Below are positions 5,724 through 7,990 of a stretch of DNA of 7,990 nucleotides, piece after piece. The position numbers were made by a program, and so were the translations under genes. Below the pieces are notes generated by a model. The model saw nothing but the letters and a program-made list of their open reading frames with translations, did no database searches and was not told the origin of the DNA. Every line of letters starts with the position of its first letter. The first letter of the stretch is position 1. This DNA is from an uncultured Opitutales bacterium (GTDB lineage Bacteria > Verrucomicrobiota > Verrucomicrobiia > Opitutales > Intestinicryptomonadaceae). The stretch covers positions 1 through 7,990 of the forward strand of contig URYY01000102.1 in assembly GCA_900552245.1 (NCBI GenBank), read 5' to 3'.

Positions 5724-6140
5724 ATGAAGAAGGTGTACAGGGCTGACGTTCGCGAGATGCTTAATGTCGCAAAAGATTTGGAGGAATTTTGCGACTCCGA
5801 AGCCCTGCCCCAAGACATAGCCTTTGCGCTAAACCTCTGCGTGGACGAAATGTTTACAAACGTCGCCTCCTACGCCTACGATGGCGACAAAGATGGCAAG
5901 GTCGAACTTGAAGTTCTAATTCAAGACGGATTTTTAAAGACGTATATAAGAGATTCCGGTAAGCCCTTCAACCCCCTTTGCGATGCGAAAGCCCCCGATC
6001 TAGACGCCCCTCTTCAGGAGCGCGACATAGGCGGCCTCGGCGTTTACCTTCTCAAAAAAAATATGGACGAACTCTCCTACAAAAGAATAGGCGAAACAAA
6101 CGAACTTATGTTTGCCAAAAAGCTCCCCCAACATGCTTAA
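5724..6140 (+). CDS. RsbW/SpoIIAB-like GHKL ATPase (anti-sigma or serine kinase type)
   Basis: 138 residues, a single HATPase_c_2 domain, the usual size for RsbW and SpoIIAB. Proteins of this type bind ATP, and many hold a sigma factor or phosphorylate a STAS-domain antagonist. The N box is LCVDEMFTNVASYAY at 38-52, with E42 (catalytic base) and N46 (Mg2+ ligand). The G1 box is RDSG at 76-79 with D77 contacting adenine. The G2 box is ERDIGGLGVYLL at 99-110, followed by NMDELSYKR (113-121), which resembles the MDEV-Y stretch of RsbW. All key ATP-site residues are present, so it should be active. No STAS protein, PP2C phosphatase or sigma factor is seen in the window. It is the first gene of a tight operon and overlaps oppD by 8 nt. 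I chose the ATG at 5724 because the first strand (KKVYRADV) is needed for the fold. The target is unknown. Confidence 0.85.
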   Translation: MKKVYRADVREMLNVAKDLEEFCDSEALPQDIAFALNLCVDEMFTNVASYAYDGDKDGKVELEVLIQDGFLKTYIRDSGKPFNPLCDAKAPDLDAPLQERDIGGLGVYLLKKNMDELSYKRIGETNELMFAKKLPQHA

Positions 6141-6969
6141 AGTAGAAAATTTAAAAATTAAATTTAATTCAAACGGCGCAACTACCGAAGCCGTAAAAGG
6201 GATAAGCTTTGAAATCAAAGCCGGCGAAAGCGTCGCGGTTGTAGGCGAGAGCGGCTCGGGCAAAACAGTGACAGCCATGTCCATAACAAAGCTCCTTCCT
6301 CCACCGCCCGCCTGCGAAATTTCAGGCAAAATCAGCTTTGAGGGCTCTGATATTTTAAGCGCCGATGAAAAGGCTTTGAGAAAAATTAGGGGAAAGGAAA
6401 TATCCTATATATTTCAAGAGCCCTCAGCCTCGCTAAATCCGGTCTTTACTGTAGGTTACCAGATAGCAGAGGCAGTGCGCCTGCATCGCCCCGAAGTAAA
6501 GGACGTGCGAGCGGAAGTTGTAAAGAGTCTGGAGCGGGTGGGAATTAGAAGCGCCGCGGAGCGCTACAAGGCCTATCCACACGAGCTCTCAGGCGGAATG
6601 CAGCAGCGCGTAATGATTGCCATGGCCCTCGCCTGCCGCCCGCGCCTATTGGTCGCCGACGAGCCCACCACAGCCCTCGATGTTACGATTCAAAAGCAAA
6701 TAATAGACCTCCTAAAAGAAATTAGAACTTCGCGCGAAATGGCGCTTATGCTGATTACCCACAACTTTGGCATCATATCCGGCCTTTGCGAAAAAGTTAT
6801 CGTTATGTTTAGGGGAAACATAGTAGAAAGCGGCGAGACGGAAGAAGTCTTAAAAAACCCCAAACACCCTTACACTAAGGCGCTAATCGCCTGCATTCCA
6901 AAACTCGGAAACAAGCGCGAAAAGTTGCAGTCGATAAATTACGAAGAAATTGAAAGGCTTTCCAAATGA
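6133..6969 (+). CDS. oppD: Oligopeptide ABC transporter ATP-binding protein OppD
   Basis: First of two ATPase subunits driving import of peptides (or another nickel/peptide-family substrate) through the OppBC-type pore; a peripheral inner-membrane protein. 278 residues. Walker A GESGSGKT is at 38-45, Q-loop Q95 lies in YIFQEPSASLNP, the ABC signature LSGGMQQR is at 152-159, Walker B LLVADEPT at 172-179 has D176-E177, D-loop ALD is at 181-183, and the H-loop H210 lies in LITHN. HPYTKALIACIP (245-256) is the oligopeptide-transporter C-terminal motif. After it only about 22 residues remain, so the tail is shorter than in ~320-residue relatives and carries no cysteine cluster. N211 stands where most relatives have D (THD). 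The ATG at 6133 is preferred over an in-frame TTG at 6112, since MLKVENLKIKF is the usual beginning. It overlaps the RsbW-like gene by 8 nt and oppF by 4 nt. DppD is an equally good name by substrate. Confidence 0.9.
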   Translation: MLKVENLKIKFNSNGATTEAVKGISFEIKAGESVAVVGESGSGKTVTAMSITKLLPPPPACEISGKISFEGSDILSADEKALRKIRGKEISYIFQEPSASLNPVFTVGYQIAEAVRLHRPEVKDVRAEVVKSLERVGIRSAAERYKAYPHELSGGMQQRVMIAMALACRPRLLVADEPTTALDVTIQKQIIDLLKEIRTSREMALMLITHNFGIISGLCEKVIVMFRGNIVESGETEEVLKNPKHPYTKALIACIPKLGNKREKLQSINYEEIERLSK

Positions 6970-7757
6970 CTGCGCCTCTAATTGAAGTTAAAAATTTAAA
7001 CGTCCGCTTTAGTTTGGGCGACGGCTTGTTCTCAAAGCCAAAGGCTGAAATTAAGGCGGTAAACAACGTCTCCTTTAAAATTAAAAAGGGCGAAATTTTG
7101 GGCCTTGTGGGCGAAAGTGGCTCGGGCAAGACTACGACGGGGCGCGCGCTCATACGCCTTGCTCACGTGCATTCGGGCGAAATTTTGTACGCGGGCAAGT
7201 CGCTATGTGGGCTTTCAAACGCGGAGTTTCTGCCATACAGAAAAAAGATGCAGATGATATTTCAAGACCCTTACAATTCGCTCGATCCGCGAATGAGGGT
7301 GCGCGACATAATATCGGAGCCAATCGACATACACTTTAAGCTTGAAAAAGAGCAAAAGCAAAAGCGTATCGCAGAACTCTTGGAGCGCGTGGGCTTAAGC
7401 GCAAATATGATGGACAGATACCCCAACGAATTCTCCGGCGGGCAGAGACAGCGCATAGGCATAGCGCGCGCTCTCGCCGTAGAGCCCGAATTTATAATTT
7501 GCGACGAGCCCGTAAGCGCGCTGGATGTCTCTGTGCAAGCGCAGATAATAAATCTTTTGGAAGACCTGCGAAAAGACTTGAATTTGACTATGCTATTCAT
7601 CGCCCACGACCTCGCCGTAGTTGAGCATATAAGCGACAGAATCATAGTTATGACAGGCGGCGAAATCGTCGAGGAAAATGAGGCCGAGGAACTCTGTAGA
7701 AATCCGAAACACCCATACACAAAAAAGCTCATAGCCGCCGTGCCGAAGTTTCTATGA
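6966..7757 (+). CDS. oppF: Oligopeptide ABC transporter ATP-binding protein OppF
   Basis: Second ATPase of the peptide importer, expected to pair with OppD on the cytoplasmic side of the permease. 263 residues. Walker A GESGSGKT is at 49-56, Q100 lies in MIFQDPYNSLDPRM, an OppF/DppF hallmark, the signature FSGGQRQRIGIARAL is at 156-170, Walker B FIICDEPVSALD at 176-187 has D180-E181, and H214 lies in FIAHDLAVVEHISD. The C-terminal HPYTKKLIAAVP is at 249-260 and the protein stops three residues later, so the tail is minimal compared with ~300-residue relatives. The N-terminal insert around 18-30 (GDGLFSKPKAEIK) is normal for OppF. It overlaps oppD through ATGA at 6966-6969. AAAGG at 6953-6957, 8 nt before the ATG, is the nearest thing to a Shine-Dalgarno among the gene starts. 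The next gene again starts by an ATGA overlap. Confidence 0.92.
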   Translation: MTAPLIEVKNLNVRFSLGDGLFSKPKAEIKAVNNVSFKIKKGEILGLVGESGSGKTTTGRALIRLAHVHSGEILYAGKSLCGLSNAEFLPYRKKMQMIFQDPYNSLDPRMRVRDIISEPIDIHFKLEKEQKQKRIAELLERVGLSANMMDRYPNEFSGGQRQRIGIARALAVEPEFIICDEPVSALDVSVQAQIINLLEDLRKDLNLTMLFIAHDLAVVEHISDRIIVMTGGEIVEENEAEELCRNPKHPYTKKLIAAVPKFL

Positions 7758-7990
7758 TTGCGCGCGTTTTTGCAGTTTTACTTTGCGCTACGCTTTCGGC
7801 TTGCTTCGACTACGAGCCGCCGGCGGAACTTGCCGCGCGCAACAAGACCCTGCTTTTGGGAAACGCCGCCGACCCCTCAAACCTCGACCCAAATCTGGTT
7901 ACGGGACTTTCTGAATACAAAATTTTAAGCGCGCTTTTCGAGGGCCTTACAAGCGCAAATCAAAACACGCTTGAAGTCGAGCCCGCCGCC
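7754..7990 (+). CDS. Peptide ABC transporter substrate-binding lipoprotein (OppA/DppA, SBP family 5; partial)
   Basis: The first 79 residues of a family-5 extracellular solute-binding protein; the rest lies beyond the right edge (full length is usually 500-600). It begins MIARVFAVLLCATLSAC, a lipoprotein signal peptide with lipobox LSAC and acylated C17. The mature N-terminus then shows the family opening LLLGNAADPSNLDPNLVTG at 33-51 and ILSALFEGLTSAN at 57-69, and ends at EVEPAA. It would be membrane-anchored and capture peptides for OppD/OppF-driven import. The ATG at 7754 overlaps the oppF stop (ATGA, 7754-7757), so translation is coupled. Nothing in the visible part decides between oligopeptide, dipeptide or another ligand. 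I expect the permease genes oppB/oppC further right, since none is present here. Confidence 0.85.
   Translation, partial: MIARVFAVLLCATLSACFDYEPPAELAARNKTLLLGNAADPSNLDPNLVTGLSEYKILSALFEGLTSANQNTLEVEPAA

Overview
The window reads as ordinary bacterial chromosome with mid-range base composition. No RNA gene, insertion sequence, CRISPR array or phage gene is visible. The host cannot be named from this alone. The mix of a 36-residue Sel1 repeat protein with KWWRKAAEQG-type repeats, a lone RsbW-like ATPase and start codons almost all without a Shine-Dalgarno sequence suggests a Gram-negative-type lineage outside the Proteobacteria. Verrucomicrobiota is my guess, not a demonstrated placement. Isoleucine is written mostly as ATA, which points to one consistent genomic background.

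Left part (1-4146) is a surface-sugar region arranged divergently around a 153-nt promoter region (942-1094). Leftward run hpt (hypoxanthine phosphoribosyltransferase) and then wecE (dTDP-4-keto-6-deoxyglucose transaminase, cut by the window edge). Rightward run a four-helix membrane NDP-sugar 4,6-dehydratase of the PglF/WbpM/CapD type and, one base later, a DegT/DnrJ/EryC1/StrS-family PLP aminotransferase. Dehydratase plus aminotransferase is the usual pair for making an amino-dideoxy sugar nucleotide for a glycan. With wecE, two different sugar transaminases lie within 4.2 kb.

Middle part (4147-5723) holds a 336-nt convergent gap with a few weak hairpins and one doubtful 32-codon ORF. It is followed by a leftward gene for an exported protein of seven Sel1 repeats, whose DNA shows a 108-bp tandem periodicity, and then a 245-nt divergent promoter region.

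Right part (5724-7990) is one rightward, overlapping operon: an RsbW/SpoIIAB-like GHKL ATPase, the peptide-transporter ATPases oppD and oppF, and the start of a lipoprotein solute-binding protein of the OppA/DppA family. Overlaps of 8, 4 and 4 nt imply coupled translation. The best promoter in the window lies so close to the first gene that its transcript would be almost leaderless.

I found no clearly novel system. The points most worth checking are the RsbW-like regulator fused by overlap into a peptide-permease operon, the near-leaderless and SD-poor gene starts, and the acidic residue in the PRPP loop of the Hpt protein.
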